Origin: Pseudomonadota bacterium
GTDB taxonomy: Bacteria; Pseudomonadota; Gammaproteobacteria; Burkholderiales; Burkholderiaceae_C
Assembly (NCBI GenBank): GCA_018241225.1
Contig: JAFEEG010000050.1
Location: 1 to 56,624 of the forward strand
DNA length: 56,624 nucleotides
Direction of reading: 5' to 3'
Position numbers and translations under genes: made by a program. Of the stretch, positions 28,646-37,070 are shown one piece after another (position 1 is the first letter of the stretch; the number at the start of each line of letters is the position of its first letter). A model generated the notes under the pieces. The model was not told the origin of the DNA. It worked only from the letters and a program-made list of their open reading frames with translations, and did no database searches.

Positions 28646-29635
28646 TCACGGGACGATGCGGGTTCCGGCGGTGCCCTGCAGCGCACCGTGCAGGCATTCG
28701 ATCGAGGTGATGATCACTTCGGTGCCGCCGGCGTCCAGGTAGCGCAGCGCGGCTTCGATCTTTGGGCCCATGCTGCCGGGCGGGAACTGCCCGTCGGCAT
28801 GGTGGGCACGGGCCTCGGCGGCCGTCATGCGGTCGATGGCGCGTTGCGTCGGCTTGCCGAAATCCACGGCCACGCGGTCCACGCCGGTGAGCATCACCAG
28901 CGACTGCGCGCCCAGTTGCGCGGCCAGCATCGCGCTGGTGAGGTCCTTGTCGATGACGGCCGACACGCCGTGGTAGCAACCCTTCTCGTCGCGGGTGACC
29001 GGAATGCCGCCGCCACCCACGGTGATCGGGATCACGTTGGCCGCCAGCAGTGCCTCCATGGCACCCAGCTCGACGATGCGCAGGGGCTGGGGCGAAGGCA
29101 CCACGCGCCGGTAGCCGCGCCCCGAGTCTTCTACAAAGCGCCAGTCCTGCTCGCGGGTGAGCTGCTCGGCATCCGTCTCGCTGAAGAAGCGCCCCACCGG
29201 CTTGGTCGGGTTGGCAAAGCCGGGGTCGTTGGCATCCACTTCCACCTGCGTGACGATGGAGCTGACCTCCATGTCCACGCCGTGCTCGTGCAGCACGTTG
29301 GCCAGGGTCTGCTGCAGCATGTAGCCCATGCCGCCTTGCGAGTGGGCCACGCACACATCCATGGGCATGGGCGGCAGCTCATTGGCGGTACGCGCCATGC
29401 GAAACAGGATGTTGCCCACCACCGGCCCGTTGCCGTGCGTGAGGACGATCTTGAAACCCTCCTGCACGATGCGCGCCAGGTGCTCGCAAGCCTGCGCCAT
29501 CAGCGCCATCTGCTCCGAAGCCAGGCCCTTGATGCCCGGCGGATACGCGGCATTGCCACCGAAGGCGATGACGACGCGGCGCTGGGCCGCACGGAGGTCG
29601 CGCTGCGCGGCGACGGCGTCGATTCGGCTGTTCAT
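28646..29635 (-). CDS. Carbamate kinase
   Basis: This 329-residue amino-acid-kinase-fold enzyme has all the carbamate kinase landmarks: FGGNAAYPPGIKG, LTHGNGPVVGNI, ITVGGGGIPV, AVIDKDLTSAML and PGSMGPKIEAALRYL. It interconverts carbamoyl phosphate plus ADP with carbamate plus ATP; in catabolic clusters it runs toward ATP. The N-terminus is about 20 residues longer than usual. Its ATG follows the fdrA stop directly (TAAATG), so the two are tightly coupled, and the DUF1116 gene follows after 35 bases. No arginine deiminase or ornithine carbamoyltransferase is nearby, so the carbamoyl phosphate must come from another donor. Confidence 0.95.
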   Translation of the reverse strand: MNSRIDAVAAQRDLRAAQRRVVIAFGGNAAYPPGIKGLASEQMALMAQACEHLARIVQEGFKIVLTHGNGPVVGNILFRMARTANELPPMPMDVCVAHSQGGMGYMLQQTLANVLHEHGVDMEVSSIVTQVEVDANDPGFANPTKPVGRFFSETDAEQLTREQDWRFVEDSGRGYRRVVPSPQPLRIVELGAMEALLAANVIPITVGGGGIPVTRDEKGCYHGVSAVIDKDLTSAMLAAQLGAQSLVMLTGVDRVAVDFGKPTQRAIDRMTAAEARAHHADGQFPPGSMGPKIEAALRYLDAGGTEVIITSIECLHGALQGTAGTRIVP

Positions 29636-31180
29636 TTACTTCACCGCTTCCAGAGTGGGTTTCTTGGCACGCGCCGCGGCGCGCAGTCCGATCTCGCCTG
29701 CCATGCGGGCGGCTGCCGTGCTGCTGGGCAGCACCAGGGCGCCGGCTTCGCGCAGGCGGGCCTGCTGCACCGACAGGCGCTGCGGGTCACGCTCGGTGCC
29801 GCACACGAAGGTGATCACCGACAGGTGCCGCCCGGCCTTGGCGCACGAGGCCTTGGCCGCGGCAATGGCCGGAGCCAGCGCACCGGCGGGGTCTTCGTGG
29901 CCGGCGTAGCCCAGCACCACGTCCAGCACGATCACCGCGGTGGTCGGGTCGGCCGCCTCGCGCTCGATGTGCTCCAGGCGGGCACTCGGGTCGATCATGG
30001 GATGCGGGCGGCCCACGGTGTATTCATCGTCGCCCAGGTCGACGGCCTCGTGGCCGTCCTGCACGCCCAGGCCCAGGCGGTTCCACAGGATCTGCGCCTC
30101 GGAAGCGAAGGTGCCGCCCGAGTACAGGCCGCGCACGGCGCGCTGCGTGGGCGCCAGGCTGTCGGCCTCGCTCTGCGAAACGCGCACCGACTCGTCGCTC
30201 TGGCGCGAGGGTGCGTAGGTCTTGCCTTCGAGCAGCGCCACGGCGCCCGCGGCTGCATCGAAGAGCGTGGTGGCCACCACGATGTGCGGCGGCAGCTTGC
30301 GTGCCGGCGCCTCGGCGCCCAGGAACAGCACCACGGCCGGCTTGCCCACCGCTTCGAGCTGCTCGAAGATGCGCGCCGCCACTTCGGGTGCCGGCGGCTT
30401 GGAGACGATGCCGATCACGCGCGTGGCGGCGTCGGCGGCCAGCAGGTCGATGGCCTGGCGCATGGTTGCGCCGCCGATCTCGGCATACACGTCGCGCCCG
30501 CCGGTGCCGATGGCATGGCGGATGCCCTGGCCCAGCGTGTCGATCTGGCTGCTGACTTCCTGCAGGCCGGTGCCGGAGGCGCCCACCAGGCCGATGGCGC
30601 CGTCGCGCACCACGTTGGCAAAGCCCAGCGGCGTGCCGCGGATGATGGCGGTGCCGCAGTCGGGCCCCATCACCAGCAGGCCCTTGCGCGCGGCCACTTC
30701 CTTGAGTGCGCGCTCCTGCTCCAGCGGCACGTTGTCGCTGAACAGGAAGACATGCATGCCCTTGCGCAGCGCCTTCATCGCCTCGCCGGCGGCGTAGGGG
30801 CCGGGCACGGAGATCTGCGCCAGCACGGCATCGGAGCGGGTGCTTGCCATGCCGATGGAGCGCAGCGGCAGCTTGAAGCCCTCGCCGCCGCCATCGTCCT
30901 TCTTCTGCGAGCCTTCGAGCTGCGCGTCGACGTCGGCCTGCGCGGTGGCCACCAGCGCATCGGAGTCTGCATCGATGCTGACCATCACGTCGCCGGGGCG
31001 CGCGGCCTCGAAGGCGGCGTCGAGCAGGCCCGAGGCGGCCATGATGGCCTTGTTGGCGGGGGTTCCCATGAGCAAGGTCACGCGCTTCACGCCTTCTTGG
31101 GCCAGCACGAGCTGCCCGATGCGCATCAACGCAACTGAATCCTTGTACAGGTTCGGTTTGATAGAGACGGAGACTGGCAC
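29636..31180 (-). CDS. fdrA: FdrA-family protein (AllF-like carbamoyltransferase subunit)
   Basis: This 514-residue protein is related to succinyl-CoA synthetase. The N-terminal part has IKPNLYKDSVALM, the middle has MGPDCGTAIIRGTPLGFANV and IGLVGASGTGLQEVSSQIDTL as in the CoA-ligase alpha fold, and the C-terminal ligase-like domain has LDVVLGYAGHEDPAGALAP. In E. coli FdrA (AllF) is part of oxamate carbamoyltransferase. The start is GTG at 31180 with GAAAGG upstream; the ATGs further up lie in the regulatory gap. It is the promoter-proximal gene of the minus-strand operon and is divergent from a LysR gene. Confidence 0.93.
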   Translation of the reverse strand: MPVSVSIKPNLYKDSVALMRIGQLVLAQEGVKRVTLLMGTPANKAIMAASGLLDAAFEAARPGDVMVSIDADSDALVATAQADVDAQLEGSQKKDDGGGEGFKLPLRSIGMASTRSDAVLAQISVPGPYAAGEAMKALRKGMHVFLFSDNVPLEQERALKEVAARKGLLVMGPDCGTAIIRGTPLGFANVVRDGAIGLVGASGTGLQEVSSQIDTLGQGIRHAIGTGGRDVYAEIGGATMRQAIDLLAADAATRVIGIVSKPPAPEVAARIFEQLEAVGKPAVVLFLGAEAPARKLPPHIVVATTLFDAAAGAVALLEGKTYAPSRQSDESVRVSQSEADSLAPTQRAVRGLYSGGTFASEAQILWNRLGLGVQDGHEAVDLGDDEYTVGRPHPMIDPSARLEHIEREAADPTTAVIVLDVVLGYAGHEDPAGALAPAIAAAKASCAKAGRHLSVITFVCGTERDPQRLSVQQARLREAGALVLPSSTAAARMAGEIGLRAAARAKKPTLEAVK

Positions 31181-31269
31181 GTGGATACCTTTCGTCGAAT
31201 CGGTGCAACGGTTGTGTTGTGAGGGCACTGTATGAATGGGGTGCATGGGGTGTCCAGACGGCATCGGAT

Positions 31270-32199
31270 ATGTTTAAGATTCACGCCGTGGATAACAGCC
31301 TCCGCCTCAGTTCCCTGGACCTGAACCTGCTCGTGGTGTTCGATGCGATCCTGAAAGACCGCAACATCACGGCCGCAGGCAGGCGCATCGGCCTCTCGCA
31401 ACCGGCGATGAGCAACGCGCTCGCGCGGCTGCGCAAGACCTTCAACGACCCGCTTTTCGTGCGCACCGGCGGAGGCATGCAGCCCACGCCGTATGCCGAG
31501 ATGCTGGGGCCGCCGATACAGCGCGCGTGCGAGCTGGTGGCCAACTCGCTGAACATCGACACCACCTTCGAGCCGCTGTCGGCCACCTGCACTTTCAACT
31601 TCTACGTGACCGACATCGGTGCGGCGGTTTTCCTGCCCAAGTTGCTGCGCACCATGGTGCAGCGCGCACCCAACGCCAAGGTCAATGTGCTGCGCATTCC
31701 GGAGTACGGCGAGCAAGCCGCCATGGCCTCCGGCGACGTGGACCTGGCCATCGGTTTTTTCCCCGATTTGAGAGCGGGTTTCTACCAACAGCGTTTGTAC
31801 GTAGACAACTTCGTGTGCCTCATGCGCGCCGACCATCCGCATGCCCACAGCCCGGTCGGCATGGACGAGTTCATGGAGATGCGCCACGCCATCATCACCA
31901 CGCCCGGCACCGGCCACGCGGCGGTGGTCCAGCGGGCGTTTGCGCGGCATCGGCTGCCGGTGGCGCTGACCATTCCGCACTTCACCGCGGTGCCCATCAT
32001 CGTGAGCCAATCCGACTACGTGGTGACGGTGCCGCGCCGCCTGGCGCTGGCCTTCTCGGACTTCCCCGGCATCAAGATGATCGAGCCGCCGATCAAGATC
32101 CCGTCCTTCGAGATCAAGCAGCACTGGCACGAGCGCTACCACCACGATCCGGCCAACCGCTGGATCCGCTCGCTCATCGCCGAAGTGCTGGTGCAGTAG
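31270..32199 (+). CDS. LysR-family regulator (NodD/LinR-like branch)
   Basis: This 309-residue protein has a LysR helix-turn-helix (about residues 15-75: LSSLDLNLLVVFDAILKDRN and LSQPAMSNALARLRKTFND) and a substrate-binding-like effector domain. PLFVRTGGGMQPTPYAE belongs to the NodD/LinR/NahR branch, whose members often respond to aromatic or organic-acid inducers. The ATG at 31270 was chosen; an ATG at 31219 would leave only 38 bases to the divergent fdrA. It is expected to activate fdrA and perhaps the binding protein downstream. Confidence 0.92.
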   Translation: MFKIHAVDNSLRLSSLDLNLLVVFDAILKDRNITAAGRRIGLSQPAMSNALARLRKTFNDPLFVRTGGGMQPTPYAEMLGPPIQRACELVANSLNIDTTFEPLSATCTFNFYVTDIGAAVFLPKLLRTMVQRAPNAKVNVLRIPEYGEQAAMASGDVDLAIGFFPDLRAGFYQQRLYVDNFVCLMRADHPHAHSPVGMDEFMEMRHAIITTPGTGHAAVVQRAFARHRLPVALTIPHFTAVPIIVSQSDYVVTVPRRLALAFSDFPGIKMIEPPIKIPSFEIKQHWHERYHHDPANRWIRSLIAEVLVQ

Positions 32200-32242
32200 G
32201 CCGCGGCGGCGCTGGGCCGCCTTTCAGGAGCTGCGCCCCTTT

Positions 32243-32257
32243 ATTCAGTTCATGAAT
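32243..32257. promoter_or_regulatory. 15-bp palindrome ATTCA-N5-TGAAT, candidate LysR site
   Basis: ATTCA at 32243-32247 and TGAAT at 32253-32257 are perfectly inverted around GTTCA, and the T and A 11 bases apart fit the LysR T-N11-A rule. It lies 89 bases upstream of the binding-protein start, in the 146-base gap after the LysR gene. The site in front of fdrA is less clear, so the link is tentative. Confidence 0.4.
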
Positions 32258-32345
32258 TCGGACTATGCGCCTGGGGAGGCTGCGCAGGCCCGGTGCTGCG
32301 ACTAAATTGCGCTGGCGTTCCTCACTCATACAAAAGGAGACAAGC

Positions 32346-33545
32346 ATGCCCGCAACCACTTCCAGCCGAGTGCAGATTGCGCGCCGGCACCTGATCGCCG
32401 CCGCCTGCGGCGTCCTGATCGCCGGCCCGGCACTCGCCGCCGACCCCGTGAAGATCGGCCTGGTAACGGCCTTGTCCGGCCAGTCGGCCAAGGCGGGTGA
32501 AGCCATCCAGCGGGGCCTGACCATTGCCATCGACGAGATCAACGCCAAGGGCGGCGTGCTTGGCGGCCGGCAGCTGGTGCTGGTGCGCCGCGACGACGAA
32601 GCCAACCCCGCCAAGGGCCAGGTGGCCGCGCGCGAGCTGATCTTCAAGGAAAAGGTGGCGGTGCTGATCGGCGGCCTGGACACCCCCGTGTCGCTGGCCA
32701 TCATCCAGATCACCAACGAGCAGAAGGTGCCCTTCATGGGTCCGTGGGCCGCGGGCACGCCCATCACCCACAACGGCGCCAACCCCAACTACGCATTCCG
32801 CGTCTCGGCCGTGGACGAGATCGTGGACAAGGCCATGCTGCAGTACGCGCAGAACAAGTACTCGGTCAAGAGCCCCGGCGTGATCGTGGTCAACAACCCA
32901 TGGGGCGAATCCAACATGAATGGCCTGGTGGCCGCGCTCAAGGCCAAGGGCGTGAAGCCTGCCGGCCTGGAGAAGTTCGAGGCCAACGACGTGGACGTGA
33001 CCCCGCAACTGTCGCGCCTGAAGTCCGCCGGTGCCGATTCGCTGCTGATGGTGGGCAACGTGGGCCCGTCGGCGCAGGTGGTGAAGTCGCTCGACCGCAT
33101 GGCCTGGAAGCCGCCCATCGTCTCGCACTGGGGTCCGGCCGGCGGACGCTTTTCCGAACTGGCAGGCCCCAATGCCAAGGACGTGGTCTTCGTGCAGACC
33201 TACAGCTTCTTCGGCAAGCAGACGCCCGTGGGCGACCGCGTGCTGGCCGCGCTGAAGAAAAAGTACCCCGACATCAAGGGCCCGGGCGACGTGACCCCCG
33301 CCGTGGGCGTGGCCAATGCCTACGACGCGATGAACCTGGTGGCCCTGGCCATCGACAAGGCCGGCAGCACCAAGGGCGACGACATCCGCGAGGGCTTCTA
33401 CAAGATCGGCAAGTACGAGGGCCTGATCAAGACCTACGACAAGCCCTTCACGCCCGAGAACCACGACGCCCTCAACGAGAACGACTACGTGTGGACGCGT
33501 TTCATCGGCAACGAGATCCTGCCGGTGGACATGAACGCCAAGTAG
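32346..33545 (+). CDS. Periplasmic binding protein (Peripla_BP_6) for the Liv-type importer
   Basis: This 399-residue protein has a Sec signal (RRHLIAAACGVLIAGPALA) and a Leu/Ile/Val-binding type 1 fold: PVKIGLVTALSGQSAKAGEA, IDEINAKGGVLGGRQLVLV and VNNPWGESNMNGLV. AAAAGGAGA before the ATG is a strong ribosome site. It is the only such binding protein in the window, so it is taken as the partner of LivH and the LivM-G-F fusion, although it lies on the other strand beyond the LysR gene. This family binds amino acids, amides, urea or aromatic acids; the ligand is unknown. Confidence 0.92.
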   Translation: MPATTSSRVQIARRHLIAAACGVLIAGPALAADPVKIGLVTALSGQSAKAGEAIQRGLTIAIDEINAKGGVLGGRQLVLVRRDDEANPAKGQVAARELIFKEKVAVLIGGLDTPVSLAIIQITNEQKVPFMGPWAAGTPITHNGANPNYAFRVSAVDEIVDKAMLQYAQNKYSVKSPGVIVVNNPWGESNMNGLVAALKAKGVKPAGLEKFEANDVDVTPQLSRLKSAGADSLLMVGNVGPSAQVVKSLDRMAWKPPIVSHWGPAGGRFSELAGPNAKDVVFVQTYSFFGKQTPVGDRVLAALKKKYPDIKGPGDVTPAVGVANAYDAMNLVALAIDKAGSTKGDDIREGFYKIGKYEGLIKTYDKPFTPENHDALNENDYVWTRFIGNEILPVDMNAK

Positions 33546-33561
33546 GTACCCTTCCTCTCTC

Positions 33562-33581
33562 CCGGGCCGCCATTGGCCCGG
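33562..33581 (+). terminator. Hairpin after the binding protein gene
   Basis: CCGGGCC (33562-33568) pairs with GGCCCGG (33575-33581) over six bases, 17 bases after the stop. No U run follows, so it is at most a weak terminator or mRNA-stabilising hairpin. Confidence 0.4.
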
Positions 33582-33616
33582 CACAATGGGCACATAAGAA
33601 TTTGGAGACATTTCTG

Positions 33617-34447
33617 GTGCCCACCGAGAATTCCCCCGGGGCCGCACATGCGGCCCCGTCTTCTTCTGCCCTGCCTTCGGGTTCGCGCATTCGCGTGCTG
33701 GTCGTGGACGACCAGGTGCTGATCCGCCGCGGCATGGCCTTGCTGCTGGATGCCGCGCCCGACATCGAGGTGGTGGGCCAGGCGGCCGATGGCGTCGAAG
33801 CAGTGGCGCTGGCCAGGCAACTGCTGCCCGACGTGGTGCTGATGGACCTGCACATGCCGCGCAAGGGCGGCGTGCTGGCCACCCGCGAGATTGCCGCCGC
33901 CCTGCCCAATACCCGCGTGATGGTGCTCACCACCTTCGACCGCGACGAGCTGGTGTTCGATGCCGTGCGCGCCGGCGCGCAGGCCTACCTGCTCAAGGAT
34001 GCGTCGGAAGACGAAGTGCTGGACACGGTGCGCGCGGTGCACCGGGGCGAATCTCGCCTGACACCGCAGATCGCGCGCAAGGTGATGGACCAGTTTCGCC
34101 TGCTGGCCAACCGGATGGTGCAGGAGCCGCAGGACACCGTGCTGCCATCGGAGCCGGGTACCGCCTCCCCCGCTTCCGCAGCGGCAGCAACCACAACAGC
34201 GGCGCCGATGCCTGCCGCCGCAGCCGGGGTGCCCGCGCCCGATGCGCTGACCGACCGCGAAGCCGCCGTGCTGGAACTCATTGCCAAGGGCCAGAGCAAC
34301 CGCCAGATCGCCTCGGCGCTGCACCTGGCCGAGGGCACGGTGAAGAACCACGCGAGCCGCATCATGCAAAAGCTCCATGCCAACACCCGCACCGAACTGG
34401 CGGTGCTGGTGCTGGCGCGCGGCGGCGCCAAGCCGGACGGCGCCTGA
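33617..34447 (+). CDS. NarL/LuxR-type response regulator with a long Ala/Thr/Pro linker
   Basis: This 276-residue protein has a receiver domain (residues about 25-145; phosphoacceptor Asp77 in VVLMDLHMP; acidic pair DD near 31-32; Lys in AYLLKDAS) and a C-terminal LuxR helix-turn-helix (about 212-270: LTDREAAVLELIAKGQSNRQ and LAEGTVKNHASRIMQKL). The linker is unusually long and low in complexity (runs of Ala and Thr, about 180-208). The start is GTG at 33617 with GGAGA upstream. No kinase is adjacent; the nearest HisKA_3 kinase of the right class is at 39842. Confidence 0.92.
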   Translation: MPTENSPGAAHAAPSSSALPSGSRIRVLVVDDQVLIRRGMALLLDAAPDIEVVGQAADGVEAVALARQLLPDVVLMDLHMPRKGGVLATREIAAALPNTRVMVLTTFDRDELVFDAVRAGAQAYLLKDASEDEVLDTVRAVHRGESRLTPQIARKVMDQFRLLANRMVQEPQDTVLPSEPGTASPASAAAATTTAAPMPAAAAGVPAPDALTDREAAVLELIAKGQSNRQIASALHLAEGTVKNHASRIMQKLHANTRTELAVLVLARGGAKPDGA

Positions 34448-34548
34448 GCGCGGGACGAAAAACAACAGCCGCTTCGCCTGCGTGTTTTCGATGAGGGTCG
34501 ATGCACGCCGGCTTGGTCATACTTGCCTCCCCCATCACAAGGCGATCC

Positions 34549-35166
34549 ATGTCAGCAGGCGGTTATCACGTGCACGGTCCGCACGACCACGAACTCGAGC
34601 ACGCAGGTGCGCACGACCATTCCGATCATCGGGCCGAGGAGGCCTCCAGCGCCTCCGGCCGCAAGAGCATGACCAGCCAGATTGCCGTGTGCACGGCGGT
34701 CATCGCCACGGTGGGTGCCATCTTTGCGTACATGGGCGGGCTCACGCAGGCGAATGCAGGCCTGTACAAGAACAACGCCGGCATGAAGAAGACCGAGGCG
34801 TCCAACCAGTGGAACTACTTCCAGTCCAAGAGCACGAAGCAGTCGCTGGCCGAGTTTGCCAGGGACACCTCGCCCGAAGACCGCAAGCCGGGCTGGCAGG
34901 CCAAGGTGTCGCGCTACGAGCAGGAGAAGGGAGAAATCCTGCTCGTTGCACAGAAGCTCGAGGCCGAGGCCAACGACTGGGACCAGAAGTCGGACGCACA
35001 GATGCACCAGCACCACCGCTGGGCGCAGGCCACCACCGCCCTGCAGGTCTCCATTGCACTGGCGGCCATGGCGCTGCTGACCCGGAAGAAATGGCTGGAG
35101 CGGGGCATGCTCGGGGTTGCGGGCATCGGCCTGGCCGTGGGTGGCCTGGCGGCGCTGCACATCTGA
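34549..35166 (+). CDS. DUF4337 membrane protein with His-rich start
   Basis: This 205-residue protein begins with a His-rich tail (HVHGPHDHELEHAGAHDHSD), then has one membrane segment (about 60-82), a soluble, charged helical stretch (about 85-160) and two membrane segments at the C-terminus. This is the DUF4337 layout, function unknown. The His cluster might bind metal (inference only). The ATG at 34549 is preceded by AAGG. Two small genes follow in the same direction, at 33 and 29 bases. Confidence 0.85.
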   Translation: MSAGGYHVHGPHDHELEHAGAHDHSDHRAEEASSASGRKSMTSQIAVCTAVIATVGAIFAYMGGLTQANAGLYKNNAGMKKTEASNQWNYFQSKSTKQSLAEFARDTSPEDRKPGWQAKVSRYEQEKGEILLVAQKLEAEANDWDQKSDAQMHQHHRWAQATTALQVSIALAAMALLTRKKWLERGMLGVAGIGLAVGGLAALHI

Positions 35167-35198
35167 GTGCGGCGCGGGCCCATTCGCAAGGAACGCCA

Positions 35199-35408
35199 AT
35201 GACGGAAACGAACAAGGTAAAAGGCCCCGCCTCCTACTTCCCTTCCATCGAAAAGACCTACGGCAAGCCGATTGCCCATTGGATGGGCGTTCTCAAGGAC
35301 GCCGGGCCGCAAAAGCACATGGAGCTGGTGAGCATGCTCAAGACGCAGCACCAGCTCGGGCACGGACACGCGAACGCCCTGGTTGCAGCCTTCCTGGCCA
35401 AGGCATAG
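35199..35408 (+). CDS. DUF4287 small protein
   Basis: This 69-residue soluble protein matches the DUF4287 family (SYFPSIEKTYGKPIAHWMGV, then LGHGHANALVAAF). Family members are small, helical and widespread in soil bacteria, without a known role. AAGGAA precedes the ATG. The same peptide is the C-terminal end of a longer shadow frame, which was discarded. Confidence 0.88.
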   Translation: MTETNKVKGPASYFPSIEKTYGKPIAHWMGVLKDAGPQKHMELVSMLKTQHQLGHGHANALVAAFLAKA

Positions 35409-35436
35409 CGAAGCAAGCAAACGAAAGGCAGATGCC

Positions 35437-35706
35437 ATGCGCCTGATGCCATCGAAGCCCGCACGCGCCCTTCCGGCGGCAGCAACGGGCGCCCATGCCG
35501 TCGGTACGGCCGCCCTGGGTTCCATCCTGCTCGGCGCCGCGGCCTTCGGTGCGCTGGCCATCGGGGCCTTGTCCATCGCGCGGCTCTCCGTGGGCCGGGC
35601 CCGGATCCGGCGCCTGGAAATCGACGAACTCGTGGTCCGCCGCATTCGGTTCATCGACGAGGCGAGTTCATCGCCCATGCCGCAGGACAAGCCAGAAGGC
35701 GATTGA
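35437..35706 (+). CDS. Small protein with five-residue periodicity (quintet-repeat-like)
   Basis: This 89-residue protein has no family I recognise. From about residue 27 it repeats every five residues with a hydrophobic centre: AAFGA, LAIGA, LSIAR, LSVGR, ARIRR, LEIDE, LVVRR, IRFID. This resembles the quintet pattern of pentapeptide-repeat solenoids, although the A(D/N)LXX consensus is not kept. The first repeats are hydrophobic and could instead form one membrane segment. AAAGG lies upstream of the ATG at 35437. It is probably co-transcribed with the DUF4287 gene. Confidence 0.6.
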   Translation: MRLMPSKPARALPAAATGAHAVGTAALGSILLGAAAFGALAIGALSIARLSVGRARIRRLEIDELVVRRIRFIDEASSSPMPQDKPEGD

Positions 35707-35752
35707 AGGCCGGCGGCGCAAAGCTGCACAACGCGGTGCAACAGGCGCAAAA

Positions 35753-35777
35753 TTGTCCCCCCCTACGCCCGGGACAA
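35753..35777 (+). promoter_or_regulatory. Inverted repeat just before the FkbM gene start
   Basis: TTGTCCC (35753-35759) and GGGACAA (35771-35777) are perfect inverted arms around an 11-base spacer and end four bases before the ATG at 35782. The position would hide the ribosome-binding region if it folds in the mRNA. It may instead be an operator. Confidence 0.4.
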
Positions 35778-35781
35778 CAAC

Positions 35782-36636
35782 ATGGCCGCCAATCCATCGA
35801 TGACCAGGAAGGTCATCTACGATTTTGGGTCGAACAACGGCGACGACATTCCCTACTACCTGAAGAAGGCGGATGTGGTCGTGGCCGTGGAGGCCAACCC
35901 GATGCTGTGCGAGCGCATCCGGCAGCGGTTTTCAGGCGAGATCGCCAGCGGCAAGCTCCACATGGAAAGCTGCGTGGTCACCACGGATGACTCGAGCGAC
36001 CAGGTCTACTTCTACATCCACAAGTTCAATCACGTTCTCAGCCAGTTTCCGGCACCCACCGACGACGTCGGTGCCTTCGAGAAGATCCTCCTGCCGTCGA
36101 AGTCCGTGCTGGACATCATCGCGGCGCACGGCGAGCCCTACTACATCAAGATAGACATCGAGCACTACGACCAGGCCATCCTGGCCGCGCTGTTTGCCAA
36201 CGACATCCGCCCGCCCTTCATCTCGGCCGAGTCGCACAGCATCGAAGTCTTTTCATTGCTGGTCAGCCAGGGCAACTACCGCGCCTACAAGCTGGTGGAC
36301 GGCAACTCGGTATCGACCAGGTACAAGGACTGCAGCATCCGGGTCAACGGAAGCACGGAGCAGTACTCCTTCCCCCATCACTCGGCTGGCCCGTTTGGCG
36401 AAGACGTGGCCGGCGACTGGCTCAACGCCGAGAACTTCTTCAAGCTGCTGGCCTACGAGAAGCTGGGCTGGAAGGACATCCACGCCACCAACATCTTCGC
36501 GCCCAACGACGACCTGGCGCCTACGCTCGGGCCCTATGTGGTGGCGGCGATCAAGGACGAGGCCATGACCACCTTGCGCACCGCCCTTCCCAAGCCCGTC
36601 AAGCAGCTGATCAAGCGGGTGCTGCAGATGCACTAG
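35782..36636 (+). CDS. FkbM-family methyltransferase
   Basis: This 284-residue protein has a Rossmann-like SAM-binding start (VIYDFGSNNGDDIPYYLKKA, then VVAVEANPMLCERIRQRF) and the FkbM-type segment YYIKIDIEHYDQAILAALF. It would methylate a hydroxyl group of a sugar or small metabolite. The C-terminal 100 residues are less typical. No glycan cluster surrounds it, so its acceptor is unknown. It is convergent with arsC (11 bases apart). Confidence 0.85.
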   Translation: MAANPSMTRKVIYDFGSNNGDDIPYYLKKADVVVAVEANPMLCERIRQRFSGEIASGKLHMESCVVTTDDSSDQVYFYIHKFNHVLSQFPAPTDDVGAFEKILLPSKSVLDIIAAHGEPYYIKIDIEHYDQAILAALFANDIRPPFISAESHSIEVFSLLVSQGNYRAYKLVDGNSVSTRYKDCSIRVNGSTEQYSFPHHSAGPFGEDVAGDWLNAENFFKLLAYEKLGWKDIHATNIFAPNDDLAPTLGPYVVAAIKDEAMTTLRTALPKPVKQLIKRVLQMH

Positions 36637-36647
36637 CCGTGCCCGGC

Positions 36648-37070
36648 TCAAGCACGGCGGACCCCGTCGTCGACGACCCGCTCGCCATCCTCCTTCGTGA
36701 ACGGAGCCAGCTTCGGGCTCGGCAGGATTTCGAGGACAGCCTCGGACGGACGGCACAGCTTCGTGCCCAGGGGCGTCACCACGATGGGCCGATTGATGAG
36801 GATGGGGTGCGCGAGCATGAAGTCGACCAGTTCCTCGTCGGACCACTTGGGGTCGGACAACTGGAGCTCGGCGTAGGGCGTGCCCTTTTCCCTGAGCAGC
36901 GCGCGAACCGGAATACCCATCTCGCGCACGAGCGCCTGCAGCCGCTGCTTGCTGGGCGGCGTCTTGAGGTACTCGACGACCTCGGGTTCCACGCCGCTGT
37001 GGCGGATGAGCGCCAGGGTGTTGCGCGAGGTTCCGCAGGCGGGGTTGTGATAGATGGTGATGGTGGTCAT
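36648..37070 (-). CDS. arsC: Arsenate reductase ArsC (glutaredoxin-linked)
   Basis: This 140-residue cytosolic enzyme has Cys12 in IYHNPACGTSRNTL, as in the E. coli plasmid R773 enzyme, and the Arg-containing INRPIVVT segment. It reduces arsenate to arsenite using glutathione and glutaredoxin. The ATG at 37070 overlaps the stop of the upstream aquaporin by four bases (ATGA); the longer open frame is a shadow. It is the third gene of arsR-aqpS-arsC. Confidence 0.95.
   Translation of the reverse strand: MTTITIYHNPACGTSRNTLALIRHSGVEPEVVEYLKTPPSKQRLQALVREMGIPVRALLREKGTPYAELQLSDPKWSDEELVDFMLAHPILINRPIVVTPLGTKLCRPSEAVLEILPSPKLAPFTKEDGERVVDDGVRRA

Noticed and set aside
28625..31138. 837-residue plus-strand frame opposite fdrA and carbamate kinase
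   Set aside because: It spans two well-supported genes and shows only antisense low-complexity sequence.
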